Shown one piece after another: positions 1 through 10,736 of a DNA stretch of 64,000 bases. Under the pieces are notes generated by a model that saw nothing but the letters and a program-made list of their open reading frames with translations, ran no database searches and was not told the origin of the DNA. Source of the stretch: Favolaschia claudopus. Lineage: Eukaryota; Basidiomycota; Agaricomycetes; Agaricales; Mycenaceae. A program made the position numbers and the translations under genes. The DNA is taken from the NCBI GenBank assembly GCA_037176885.1, contig JAWWNJ010000161.1, positions 1 to 64,000 of the forward strand. Direction: 5' to 3'. The first letter of the stretch is position 1. Each line of letters begins with the position of its first letter.

Positions 1-665
1 GTCCAAGCAGCTCAAGAAATCGTCGGTTTTCGGGTCCCGATTGTCGAACGATCTCCGTAAATAACACCACTGTTTTAACAGACAGCCACAACAGCTTTCC
101 AAATATATCCTTTTGCCCTGCCTCGGTGCCTGCTTTCGTTGTACGTATACCTGACTGCTTTTTCTTCTTTTTTGAATCGGTGTCAATATGTGTATATAAC
201 CTGCTTTGTCTAACAGGTGGCAGCTGCGAAAAGTCTCCCGCAAAAATGACATTGATTCCCCCAAAGGCAAGAGTGCTTCCTTTGGCGGCGCTGAGAGCCG
301 TACTGATTTCGTATAACATAGCACACCCGACCATTGATATTTCGTCGATAAACAAATAATCAACGCCTTCCCACATTTCCATGACATCACGGAGTGCTTT
401 TCCAGTCTTGTGTTTTCTCTCCGCCTGACTCATTTGTAGCGCGGCATGCAATGTCATACCGGAAATATTCCGAGCCGCAACCCCAGTGTACGACGCTAAA
501 CGGATCTTCGTGTTTCTTCTCGAGCTTCAAAAAAATCTCTCAAGGCTTCAATCACACGGGATTTCCCTGTACCACCTGGTCCACCGATGTACATTCGAGC
601 GGTTCAGCATTCAAGTCGGTACTGTGCCGTGCAACAATCTCGAAAGCGCGAGCTTGTTCAGTGTT
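1..665 (-). pseudogene. PIF1-type helicase domain of the Helitron protein (partial)
   Basis: Translating the minus strand gives helicase motif I (GGPGGTGKSRV) near 558-588, motif II (FIDEISMVG) near 318-350, and motif III (GDFSQLPPV) near 212-245. These are the Walker A, Walker B and sensor motifs of SF1B PIF1/RecD-like helicases. The frame is interrupted just before motif I and again after about 30 further residues, so the domain is not continuously open. The remaining motifs (IV-VI) would lie left of base 1. Confidence 0.88.
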
Positions 666-678
666 CAACGTGTAAGTT

Positions 679-1566
679 TTAAATCATTTTCTCCATGACT
701 TCTTCGGCATTCAATTGGTCACTAGATTTGCCAGCTTGTTCTGGCGGTGCGCGAATAGCTGCGTGGTTGTATTGCTGAGGGAGAATAGAACGGAATACAT
801 TGCCGCTTCGAAGTAACGACTCATTACTTGTGTCTATAGAATCTACAGGGTGAGTTTCGATTTCTTTCTCCTTGCTGGATTCGACCTTTCTCCACAGGTT
901 CTTTCGCTGGCGGTAGATCTCTGCCCACTTCTGTTCCTGTACAGGGACTCGTTCGGCAACGAAATCATGGTCAGTATCCAAAATTGCTTCGCCGGTGAAC
1001 GAGGTATCATCAGCAGCAAATAGTCCGCTATCCTCGGCACACAACTTGGCTTGAAGAATGGCATCTTGCGTACGCAGAGTATGTTTCGAATGACACAAGT
1101 CAATTGATTCTAGGTGCTTAAGTACTTGCTCGTCATCCATCTCTCCATATAAGTGCCGATCAGTGTTCTGTAGGAGCTCTTCGGAAATCCCGTCCCGGGT
1201 TCTACGGTTATGACGGTTTCGAAAATGACTATCCCGACTATCTTTGCATTCATGCAATAGTTGCATGTTGTCGATGATTTTTCTGACCTCATCCGAGCAT
1301 ATTTTATGGAATTCCTCGTACGCCTCAATCCATGTCTGTCGTCCATGCATCAAATCAGAAGCATGCCTCCAAGGCTTGAACAATATTAACATTAGCCGTG
1401 CGTGTTTCTGTTTTAACTCATCGCGATCTCGTCGGGGCAGCGCGGGGCCAATTGGCACGGGTACTTTTCGCATATCAGGTGCAGCTACCCGCAGAACATG
1501 AGTCTCAGCTTCAAGGTGCTCGCAGTCTAGCTCAATCGTTGGCCGTTTCCTTCCACTCCAAGCCAA
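679..1566 (-). pseudogene. Linker region between Rep and helicase of the Helitron protein
   Basis: A 295-codon open segment is collinear with the rest of the Helitron polyprotein and ends in a stop just before the helicase start. Its charged, low-conservation sequence fits the spacer that precedes the PIF1 domain. No separate function can be read. It lies in a different frame from both neighbours. Confidence 0.6.
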
Positions 1567-1753
1567 AATATCACCGTCTTCGGCTTTCTCCCAAATAGCT
1601 TTTTGATTTTTATTATCAGGAACAACATTATCCTCCTCTTCTTCCTCAAATACTTCTAATGATTCTTCGAGCTTTTTGTGATTTCTGTGAGCCTCCGTTT
1701 TCCGAGTTTTCTCAACTTGAGCAACAAAATCCCAGACACTAACTGATTCCAGG

Positions 1754-4026
1754 TCAGAACCACGATACCGATAATCTGCACCTTGATTCGCTGTAGCAAT
1801 AAATTGGCCCTCGTCGGTCTACGTTAAGTCGGATTTCGTCTACATCGTGTGGTTCATCAGGTAACACTTCGTCTGCCTCGTTGACTGGGCTTTCATCCTC
1901 CAGGGTGCTGTCATTGATAAATTCTCCTTCAGGGGCAAGTTCGAATTCATTCGTAGGCGGGTCCATCTCGGATTCGGCGTGGATATTCTCTGATGTTTTA
2001 TAGCATTCGGGACTAGGGTACTCTGACTCAACGAATCTCTCCAGACTCGGCCAATACAAATTGGCGAATTTGTGACTTGTGAAATGGTCCTCAAAGTCCA
2101 TTAGGTACGAGGCAACTTGGTGTCCACTTAACTCCTGCTGTGAAATCATAGAATGTGCGCATTTCTGAAGCAGACGCCGTGCCCGCATTGCAAAATCATC
2201 TTCGTCAGGGTCATACTCGCCGAGACGAGTTACCGCAAGTTCGAGCGCTGCATATGCAACATGGGCTTGTAACTGCGACTTTGTGATATAATCCGTGATG
2301 TAATAGACAACTGCCTTTGCAGCGGGGCCAGAAGATATAAATTTGATGTCCATATTGCAGCGTATGGCTTCTAGCATTGTTAAGTTGAAGTTATTCACTA
2401 ACCCATTCAAACATCGTAGTTCAAACTCTCCAGTCTCGCTATCAAATACGCTAACTGGTTTAATATGAGATTCGTCAAGATCGAACCGACACTCTTTTGG
2501 AAACCCGGGCCTTTCCAGTATTTATAACAGGTCGGTGTATGCTTGTGGTACTGGCACGCTGTCACGAGCTGATGAAGATCTTTCTGTCTGGCATCATCAA
2601 TATCCTGCTCGGCAATTCCGCTCGTTGGGCCTCTTGTGCTACATGGATGAAACTTGTCGAAGGGAAACTCATGATTGGGTCTAGGATCGGGAGGTATGGT
2701 ATTCGAAATTGTGTCTTCCAGAAATTCCATCAGTCGACGTTGAAATTCTAGATTTCCTCCGTTTTCCAGTACTTTAGCTTTAATCTCATTAGGGTTCAAC
2801 CCACCCTCCACCCATACAACCATGTGACAATGCAATGAACCCACGGCCTTGTGCTTCAACAGTACCGTAATATGCGTTCACGACACCCAAGATTCCGCCT
2901 TCAGTATTTCTTTTCTTTGGATCATATCCCAGAATTGCGGAAATGAATGCTTTGATGAATACGTTGAAAAATTCCGCTGCTACAGCCGGATTTTGGGCAA
3001 TCAAAATTGACTGGTCCTTCCAAACATTCGAGAGGTCATCAGTGGTCAAATTATCTATGTCGATCTCATCTCCGGCCAAGATCGAACCAACGGATTGTAT
3101 ACATCGGCTGGGTTAATTGTCAGATAGAAACTAGGTAAGCCCTTCTCAATCATGAGGCCTCGAATTTCGTTGCGCATCACAAGTTTGGATTGAGGTGAGC
3201 CTTGTACATGAGAGCTAATTAAATTGACCTCTTTCATTAATGCCAGAACACGGTTTTCTTCCTCATTTCCTGACTTTCGAAAATCACCTCGACTAATTCG
3301 TTCAGTCACTGTATGAATCGCTTGAGCAGATACACTCGCAAACTGAGCTGCAACGGTGTCGAAATTTTGCCGTTTAACCTTGAAACTAGTGTTCAACAAA
3401 AGGGTCCGTCTCTGCAACATATTGAACGCGGTGAAAAGGAACGAATAATGTTCTTGAAATCGTCGGTCTGCGAGATTAAAGAAATGTTTCAAATGAGCCT
3501 TGAAACCAAGAGCTGTTTGTCTTCTATGATCTTCGACGCCTCCGAGACCGTATGGAAACAACGTTGGATAAATCAACGGGAAAAGATCTGGATTGTCAAA
3601 TTCATTAACGGGTGTTGGGTCATGTCTGAGCTCCAGGTAATTACCACCAGATTTCTTCAGATGGCGAGCAGCTGCTTTTCTCAATACTCCAGACGATTCG
3701 TGTCCCTTGACATCCGTTACTACAACACTCTCAAAGGTAACTTCCGCAGAAGAGGAAGGATCAGCCATACTTTTCACAGTATCCCGGACAGAAGAATGGA
3801 CACGGGAATCCGAAGCCGAGGTATCAAAAGCAGAGCCGGTTCCTGAGTAACTTGATGTTGTGGCTTCGATGCCGGACGACGGAATGATATGTTCAATATG
3901 GAATGGAATATTCACTCTGTCGCCATGACCATTGAACACGGTATTGTCAATTTCTATATCCTTGTAAAGAGGATTGTGGATCGAGAGCCATTTTAGTGCG
4001 TTCATGACTTTTTCTTTTCCGTACAA
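1754..4026 (-). pseudogene. Helitron Rep (HUH nuclease) domain
   Basis: The 3055-4026 segment holds the helitron helicase-like N-terminal motif around FPLIYPTLFPYGLGG. The 2407-2859 segment holds the HUH motif HCHMVVW (about 2815-2832). The 1754-2410 segment holds YITDYITK (about 2279-2303), which carries the tyrosine that attacks DNA in Helitron Rep. All catalytic signatures are visible, but three frames are needed to read them, with breaks near 3060-3080, 2800-2860 and 2407-2410. Confidence 0.88.
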
Positions 4027-4765
4027 TTAACGGCTTGGCCTTGGTCCGAATCCACTCATCAGATGGCGGTCGAGATCCTACGAAAACAACACAGATTGGA
4101 GTTGTGATTTCTTCAATCGAAGGTGGGAGGGTTTTAGCAATTGTTGATGGTTGCTGGGGGTAAACAATAATATTGCCTTTGAAACCTCGTTGAACGTTTG
4201 GAAGGCCACGTTCTTCACCGTCTTCTTCGCGGAGTTGAATAATCCAACATTTCGCTCGGCAGCGCGCAATCATGGCCTCCTCAACAACAGTGAGATCCTG
4301 GAGCTCTGACGGAATTGGTCCGAGGTAATTATAGTTAGCCATTGACAAGCGAGGAATTTTACCGGCCTTTAAAGCAGATTTGCAGGCGCTACAAACAACC
4401 AAAACAGGCTCCATGGTTTCAGGGTCATCTTCAATGCATTGCGGTTCAATTAAAAGCGACTCGTAGGCTCCTGATTTCACGGGCATGGGGGGCGGAATCG
4501 TTTCGGGGTCAAGCCACGGAGTAGCGACATTTTCTGGTTTGGGATCTGCCAATTCAGAGGGGTTGCTTTGATCAGGGTCGGGAATTTCCGTCTCATCAGG
4601 TCGTCTAAGTTGATCCAAATCAAACTCCTCAAAAGATATGGTTGTCTTTCGCTTGATATTGCAGCGCTCAACACAGCTACCACAGGTAAATGTTGATAAT
4701 ACATCCTTGGAGATCATTGCCTGGAAGGTTTTTTTGAATTTCTCCTTCAACTTCGGTGATATCAA
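3947..4765 (-). pseudogene. DUF6570-like cysteine region of the Helitron protein
   Basis: This segment holds CGSCVERC near its start and VCSACKSALKAGKIP near 4360-4400, followed by NYNYLGPIPSEL. That combination is typical of the DUF6570 region that precedes the Rep domain in fungal Helitron proteins. The paired cysteines suggest metal binding (inference). A frame change separates it from the upstream part around 4700-4765. Confidence 0.75.
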
Positions 4766-5891
4766 CTGTGGCCAATCGTTCTTCAGTTTTTCTCAGCTCC
4801 CGGTTATGCTTCTCCGTTTCTTTATCTCGTTTTGCCTGCCTTGAACGATGGGAGGGCTGTTTACTATCAAGGCTTTTCAAGAATTTACCAACAAGTGATC
4901 GCAATTTAGCGGGCCCATCCTGAAGCGAAAATTCAACATCATGCATACGAAGAAATTTTCGAGCAGTAACACGCGACATTTTTGGCAATATCTGATGCAC
5001 AAGGCGTACCTGCAACGCTTGTTCGAATTCTTCCTGCGTGAAGGATCCAGAAGGAACTTTCGGAAACGATTGATTGACGATGGACTGACATCCAATCGAG
5101 AAGGACCCAAACCGTTGTGATCCGCAGGCGCCAGAGAGAAGATGTGTTGTGATGACATTACGCAAAGATTCACGCGAACAATCCCGGGTTGGGATGCCAT
5201 GCAGAGCTGCTATAGAAATCAGAGACGCAAGGGGAACTGTGGTCAAATTTATTCCTTCTAGGACCTGCTTGGACGGATGTTGCTCGGAAAACTGCTCCAC
5301 CAACGATGACCTCATACTGAGCAGTCGAGCACGAATCATTGTTTCCCTAGTCGCAAAATCTGTGTTGGAGCTATTGATCCCAAACATACTTGCCAGTGTT
5401 GGTATAGCATTCGAAAGATCCCGAGAAGATATAATAATGCTCAACGCGAAATAAGAAAGGTCGCGGGAGTCGTCGAAGCCTTGGTTAATCAAATTGCATT
5501 CTGTCAACGAGGGGTGAGGGTGATGTGACATTGAACAACCTCCGGCGAGAAGATGCGTTAAGATAGCTTGCTTGCAATCTTGCAAAGAGCTCAAATTTTG
5601 GGAGGGGATTCCGTGCCCTTGCATCATTTTGAAGTAGTAGTCCTGATTTCTCAAAGCGAAAATATTACATGCAGATTTGGTTGATGAGAGCATGCCCTCA
5701 ACACGGTCATGACCAATTGATTCATCTGACAAAAGCTCACCGGTGTTATCATACAAAGGTGAAGTCGAAGAAGACGATTTGAAAAGTATCGGATCATAAT
5801 TTCTGGGTACATACACAGAAGTAGGGTGACTGTGTTCCAAAGAACAGACAGACGGATTGCATGGGGTAGCAGCATCAACAATACGCAAGAT

Positions 5892-6038
5892 ATCAGCACC
5901 ACCGGCACTGTCATCAGCACCACCGGCACTGGCATCAGCACCACCGGCACTGGCATCAGCACCACCGGCACTGGCATCAGCACCACCGGCACTGGCATCA
6001 GCACCACCGGCACTGGCATACCGCACCACCGGCACGGG
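5892..6038 (-). repeat. 21-bp coding tandem repeat, (SAGGADA)n
   Basis: Six in-frame 21-base units encode SAGGADA-type heptapeptides between 5892 and 6017. A seventh, outermost unit (about 6018-6039) contains one extra base. That extra base throws the upstream exon out of frame with the repeat, so the repeat itself marks one of the gene's frame breaks. Slippage in such an array is expected. Confidence 0.85.
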
Positions 6039-6578
6039 AAATAGCAGGTTTATCAAAAACAGGCGCATTACAATGTTCATTGTGGGGGGATGTATATGTT
6101 CCAGTTGATTGCGAAAGGTCAAGAGAAACACTGAGATTCAGCGAAGCCTCTGAAACCCCCGCATCAACGGAAGCGACTAAAAAAAATGAGAAACGAAGCC
6201 GATAGCAAGCGAAAGTGACTCACCAAACCCCGATATCATGCTCCAAGGATCAAATGCAGCCGGAACGGAGTAGCCAGAGTACAAGAGTAGGTCGCGGAGC
6301 TGAGACTTCCAATCGAGCGCAAGTACGATATCATACTCAAGACTGGACGAAATTTGACAGGAGAGAACGACGGTGAGAGGGCCACGATCAACAGTATTCA
6401 GCGTCAAAGCAAAAGGTGCCAGCGAGTTGGCTCGGCGGCGAGGGATGTAGGTCTGAACAAAGAAAGAGGAGACTAGAGTCGTCGGCCCCTGTGACCGAGC
6501 GATGTTGAAGGTGCAGTTTCCATCAATGAGGAGAGACATGGGAAGGCGAAAAAGAAGTCCTTGCGACTTGACCGGGAA

Positions 6579-6645
6579 TATATAGGGCACCCCACGAAGA
6601 TCCGGAGCTGTCTAATCATTTGAGTCACCATGACCAGTTGAGTCA
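6579..6645 (-). promoter_or_regulatory. Probable Helitron promoter: TATA box with two TGAGTCA sites
   Basis: TATATA lies at 6579-6584, about 40 bases upstream of the first ATG (6539). Two perfect TGAGTCA heptamers lie further upstream at 6621-6627 and 6639-6645, 18 bases apart, with related GACTCA/GAGTCA hexamers out to about 6740. TGAGTCA is the Gcn4/AP-1 bZIP site. The regulatory role is inferred from position only. Confidence 0.45.
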
Positions 6646-7867
6646 TTTTGTACAGCCAAAGTGACTAGCGGGAAAAAGTACTGGCTTGTCGACTCATGTC
6701 TACTCATCTGCACAGTCGATTCATCGAGTCAGCAGCTTTGATCAGTTGAGGAATGTAAAGTCAATTACGTGCGATTTTCGCCATCCGGCGTTCTAACACA
6801 AGCCCGATCGACACAGCCACCATCACAAGCTCCTAGGGCGCTACAAGACCCACTTCTTTCAGATAGTGGGAATCTGTGGTATGCTTCGGACTCATTGTCG
6901 CTGTCTCTGTTTCGAATTCCGTCAACCCATCGAGTGGCTTTATAAAATCTGACCGTTTCAATACAATACCAGAGTCGATCGCTCGAACATAATGAACCAT
7001 TTGATTACCTTGCTTGCCAAGGTTTATTCAGCGTTCCCGAAATTCCTTATGCTTCTTCACAGCCACTGCCAAAGCAGCTGCCGGACGGTGCCGGTGTAGA
7101 GCCGAATCAAATCAAGTCGGCAATTCATTGGCGAGTCTTCGGCCTGTTCGGCTTAGGTCCTCGGAATCTCATTCAATCAGTGTTCCGAACACAGAAAGAT
7201 CCCAGGAATAAAATCTACTCCAAATTCTCCAATGGGGCGAGTTGTACGATGTGGAACATGAGATCGGGTCTGAAAAAAACAGACTCAGTAGCAGTAACAA
7301 CATTCTGCCCTCGTGCCGCTGGGGTCCGGCTGTTTAAGCTCAGATCACATTCATTTGATGAACAGGTGCTTAGCAGGAGGAGCACAGAGTCCAGACTCGT
7401 CAGGATGCATAGCAGATCATGAAAACCGGGTCACAGTGAAATTTTGTTTTTCTACAAGCAAGGTTTCAGCTGCGCAGCCAGAGCTTCCGAGTCACAAATA
7501 TTCTCTCTTGAAAAGGCTGCGCTTTGAACAAAGAACCCACAACGCGGTCATGTCTCATCTCAAAGTCACCAAGCCTCTTTCTGCGTCTCAGTTGACTATG
7601 CTTTGGCCACCCCGACTACTACTGCACGCACAAAGCCTTTGTGATCGATCGCGCTTTGTCGTACGGACCTTCCTGCTTTGTTCTTGCAATGAGTCGGGTG
7701 GCTTTGACCATTGTCCGCTTTGAAATGTTCAATATATATATATACGTCCTCCTCGACGTGCAAATATTCAATTCATTGCGCCCCGCTACAAAATCTATCC
7801 GAACTCTCCTCCTCAATCGCCTCACTTCCCACACTTTCTACCCCGTTCAACCCACACTACAACCCAA
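6646..7867. other. Gene-free interval upstream of the 7.9-kb gene
   Basis: No open frame here resembles a known protein. The only structured feature is an alternating AT run (about 7731-7743) roughly 125 bases before the next ATG, which may be the TATA region of the following gene. Confidence 0.4.
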
Positions 7868-8518
7868 ATGCCTCACCACCCCCAGCCATCTGCCTTTGTT
7901 TCTCCCACCCGCCGCCGTGTCCCGATGGAAATTTACTCTCCAGGTCAATGGAAGACCGCTACCGCCAACACCCATCTCTACCCACCCATCTGCTTCGACC
8001 TCACCGGACGCCCGCGGCATCAGGGTGTCTCGATGAAGGATTTGCGCTTGAAGGGACGGCAGCGCCGATCCAAGGGGCGGGAGATCCGGTGCTTGGGTAT
8101 ACGGGATTACAGAGGGTGATATTTCGGATTATGGTATGTATGCCCAAACTCATCGTCCGTGGAAGATGTGCTGAATTTGTGTTCAGTGGCCGGGATATGG
8201 GACACATCGAATGGTGTCGTGCGATACCAGTCGTCGCCCCTAACGGCGCACCTATAACGCGGGTGGCATTGGCGGTTCAAATCGCTACGAGTTTCGCGCA
8301 TTTTGTTGAGGTTAGTTGGCTTGTTCCCTGCGCTCCTTCAATTTCAGTATTTGCTTACTTTTGTGCCTCGGAAATAGAAAGCGCAATACGAAACCCCGTC
8401 GGACCGATCCTGGATGGTGTCTCCCAACTGTGTGCGATTCGAGCACTTGATTTTGATTTCGTTGCAAAATACCTTCGAGGACGTGTGGCAAGCGGATGTG
8501 GCGCTTGATATTTGTTGA
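7868..8518 (+). pseudogene. Member of an expanded small Agaricomycete protein family, two compensating frameshifts
   Basis: Reading with introns 8134-8186 and 8311-8377 gives blocks MEIYSPGQWK, PPICFDLTGRPRHQGVS, YTGLQRVIFRIM, GHIEWCR, PITRVALAVQIATSFAHFVE and KAQYETPSDRSW...VWQADVALDIC. This pattern of three exons and WPGY-type motif recurs in uncharacterised basidiomycete proteins; no function is known. The start is the ATG at 7868 or, less likely, 7925. Exon 1 lacks one base near 8050 and exon 2 has one extra base after WPGY. The total coding length stays a multiple of three, but the stretch between meets a stop (8117-8119). Either this is a decayed copy or the sequence has two indel errors. 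Exon 3 is clean. Confidence 0.65.
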
Positions 8519-8834
8519 AGGGCTGGTTCCCTCTCTGAATGTAGAAACTAGAGTGCTGTATTCCTTGAAATTTTAGTATATGTCCGCAATTAGCACCCAT
8601 TTGTATCGCAAATACCCGCCTATGATTTCAGAACGGCGTTAAAGACTATCAATGACATCCTGAATTCATGTTCAATGGCAACTCGAGTGGCAATATCAGT
8701 AACTCACCTTTCGCCAGCTCTGTCTCATCGCCCAAGAACGATAAACAATCCGAAACTGAATGGCAGCTTGTTCAGATATAACGTTTCAGGAGGGTGGGAA
8801 GCAGTACGCGTCTCTGCGCACCCACCGCCAAAAA

Positions 8835-9035
8835 TATGGCGGTCCGGATGCACATTTAATTGTGCCGCCCCGAACATCGGCTTTTCGGCCGTTCCGCCCT
8901 TCTTTGAGGTGTTTTCGGCACTTTCCGCCCCATTCTCACCAGTAACTATAAAAGGGGCGGGAGAATTGTTCCGCCCTTTTGCAACTTCAACCCCGCCCCT
9001 TTCATATGTTTGTCCCCGCCCTTGTTTCGTGAGTT
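8835..9035 (+). repeat. Left terminal inverted repeat of the 1.9-kb element
   Basis: The arm is GC-rich with repeated GGGGCGG/CCGCCCC blocks and an internal imperfect palindrome around AAAAGGGGCGG...CCGCCCTTTT. It matches the reverse complement of 10534-10736 with a few substitutions and single-base length differences. Confidence 0.85.
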
Positions 9036-10533
9036 ATTTTTTCCTCTGACATGAACTCCGACCCCAGACTGTACTGCCATGGGGTTCATTTCTTTCACGG
9101 ATTGACAACCAATTGGGCTTTCAATTCGAGTTCTGCAGTGTGTTGGTGACAGGCCTTGCAGAGCATATACTGAATTTGACCCACACTAGTATCTGGACTC
9201 CGGTAGAGTAATTCCAGTAATGCAGTACCGGGGATACACTCCTCTGGCTCACTCAGATTTCTTCTGTAATGGTTTGAATATTGCTTGAGTTGAAATATAC
9301 TTACGGAAATGAACTTCAATTGACTTGCTGTTTTCTAGATTGGTTGCTCAACCGAATATTTCAATGTTCGCTACACTAATACACAGCCGAGTCACATTCA
9401 ATTCTAATATGTAATTCTTACCATTTAGAGCCGTGATTCAACAACCACAGATAGTTACGACAGCATCACTCATATCCTGAACGTTTCGAAACGAACACGG
9501 GGAAAGCGTGGAGGTAGTACTGTTCCCAGTCAGACATAAGCAATACAAAGTGAATGACGCGTCGAGACGCGTAAATTATGCGCTGCTACGCGTCAACTTC
9601 AACATATTCATTCCAATCAGAGAGTGCAAATTTGCTTGAACATAACTCGGAGTTCTATTCAGCTAATTCATCGAATCAGCCATTTCCGAGGCATGAATCA
9701 GTAGGATGAGTGAGAGTAAGATTCACCCTGAGGTTTGATGATTATAAAACGAAATGAAGGTGCTAAATCGTACACACATGGTTGCTCGGGCTTCTCGGTC
9801 ACATTCTGTATCCTGGTTTTATTCTGCATTCGACGGCTAGTTTTGTTCTAACGGGATCCAGTTATCATCCTATTTGTTATTTTGAGGCTTGTCAATCTTT
9901 TGAGGACCCGTTGTGACCTATATGCATCTCGCCATAGAGTATATGGGGCAAGAATTCTGTGAAACCAAGATAGAACCTATGACTACAATTCCACGCACAT
10001 GTATCTGCTTATAACCCACTGACTCGAGCATTCAGTTTTCAGAATACATGTCATTGTATTCGATATAGGTAAGCCCGACTTCAATTTTGTTCCCTCTAGT
10101 TGAAGCCACTCCTAACCGCATTAGTTCTCAGAATTTAGAGAGACAATGTCTACCCAAGCTATTTCGGAGAATTCAAAGAGTTGCTTGCAACGATCATCTC
10201 TTGTACCCTTTACTCAAAGACCAGCAATTGATACTTGCAGTAGATGCTGAAGCACCTCAAACTCAGAAGGAACTTTAAGTCAATCAGAACGAATTTAGTC
10301 TGCATAAATCTGAGATAGAGGAAGCACCAGACTCAGGAACATAGGCATATTTTGTCTACAAGAGGATGAGGGCTGACCAGATTGTCATTCGAGAGCCTTT
10401 GTCCCAATTTTACGCTGAAATACAAGTACCATCTGTTGGTGAGATTTGAAGGTGCCAGTTCTCAGTATGTGGCCGTCCAAAATGAAAGGAAGACATCCAT
10501 TAATTTCTAGTTAGAATTTGCACAGTTAAAAAC
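9036..10533. other. Non-coding interior of the TIR element
   Basis: AT-richer sequence without a supportable gene. It contains three ACGCGT hexamers within 37 bases (9557-9562, 9567-9572, 9588-9593). Nothing else stood out. Confidence 0.5.
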
Positions 10534-10736
10534 AACTCACGAAACAAGGGCGGGGGACAAACATATGAAAGGGGCGGGGTTGAAGTTGCAAAAGGGCGGA
10601 ACAATTCTCCGCCCCTTTTATAGTCACCGGTGAGAATTGGGGCGGAAAGTGCCGAAAACACCTCAAAGAAGGGCGGAACGGCCGAAAAAGCCGATGTTCG
10701 GGGCGGCACAATTAAATGTGCATCCGGACCGCCATA
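10534..10736 (-). repeat. Right terminal inverted repeat of the 1.9-kb element
   Basis: Inverted partner of 8835-9035. It directly abuts the F-box exon, whose frame reads a few codons into the arm before losing meaning. Confidence 0.85.

Larger units (their letters stand above)
1..6539 (-). pseudogene. Helitron Rep-helicase (RepHel) gene, frame-broken, 3' partial
   Basis: The product would nick and unwind DNA for rolling-circle transposition. The start is the ATG at 6537-6539, about 40 bases downstream of a TATATA box. Exon 1 (6224-6539) encodes a conserved N-terminal block seen in fungal Helitron proteins (begins MSLLIDGNCTF). It ends at a good GTGAGT donor; a 47-base intron (6177-6223) with a T-rich acceptor follows. 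Downstream open segments lie in changing frames (about 4677-6131, 3947-4765, 3055-4026, 2789-3079, 2407-2859, 1754-2410, 679-1566, 1-665) and match successive domains of one protein, so they are fragments of a single gene. The alternating frames indicate frameshifts rather than introns at most joints. The last helicase motifs lie outside the window. Confidence 0.85.
1..6600 (-). mobile_element. Helitron (rolling-circle transposon), left-truncated by the window
   Basis: The minus strand carries in order an N-terminal exon, a DUF6570-type cysteine region, a Helitron Rep domain with an HUH motif, and the start of a PIF1-type helicase. That order is diagnostic of fungal autonomous Helitrons. The reading frame changes at several points, so the copy looks decayed. 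The right border is placed just upstream of the TATA-like box of the first exon. No 5' TC or 3' CTRR terminus could be fixed, since the 3' end lies beyond the left edge and the 5' end has no distinctive structure. The extent is therefore approximate. Confidence 0.88.
8835..10736. mobile_element. Non-autonomous DNA transposon with ~200-bp terminal inverted repeats
   Basis: The arms 8835-9035 and 10534-10736 are near-identical inverted copies, each beginning TATGGCGGTCCGG at the outer end. The outer flanks are CAAAAA on both sides (8829-8834 and 10737-10742), a 6-bp target duplication. The F-box reading frame continues across the reconstructed empty site, which supports these borders. The 1.5-kb interior has no transposase and no convincing frame, so the element would need a helper. 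Superfamily is not assigned; a TA target inside the arms is the alternative reading. Confidence 0.8.

Noticed and set aside
8675..9049. Protein-like similarity between frames at 8.7-9.0 kb and 10.5-10.9 kb
   Set aside because: The shared peptide comes from the inverted repeat arms of the transposon, not from a gene family.
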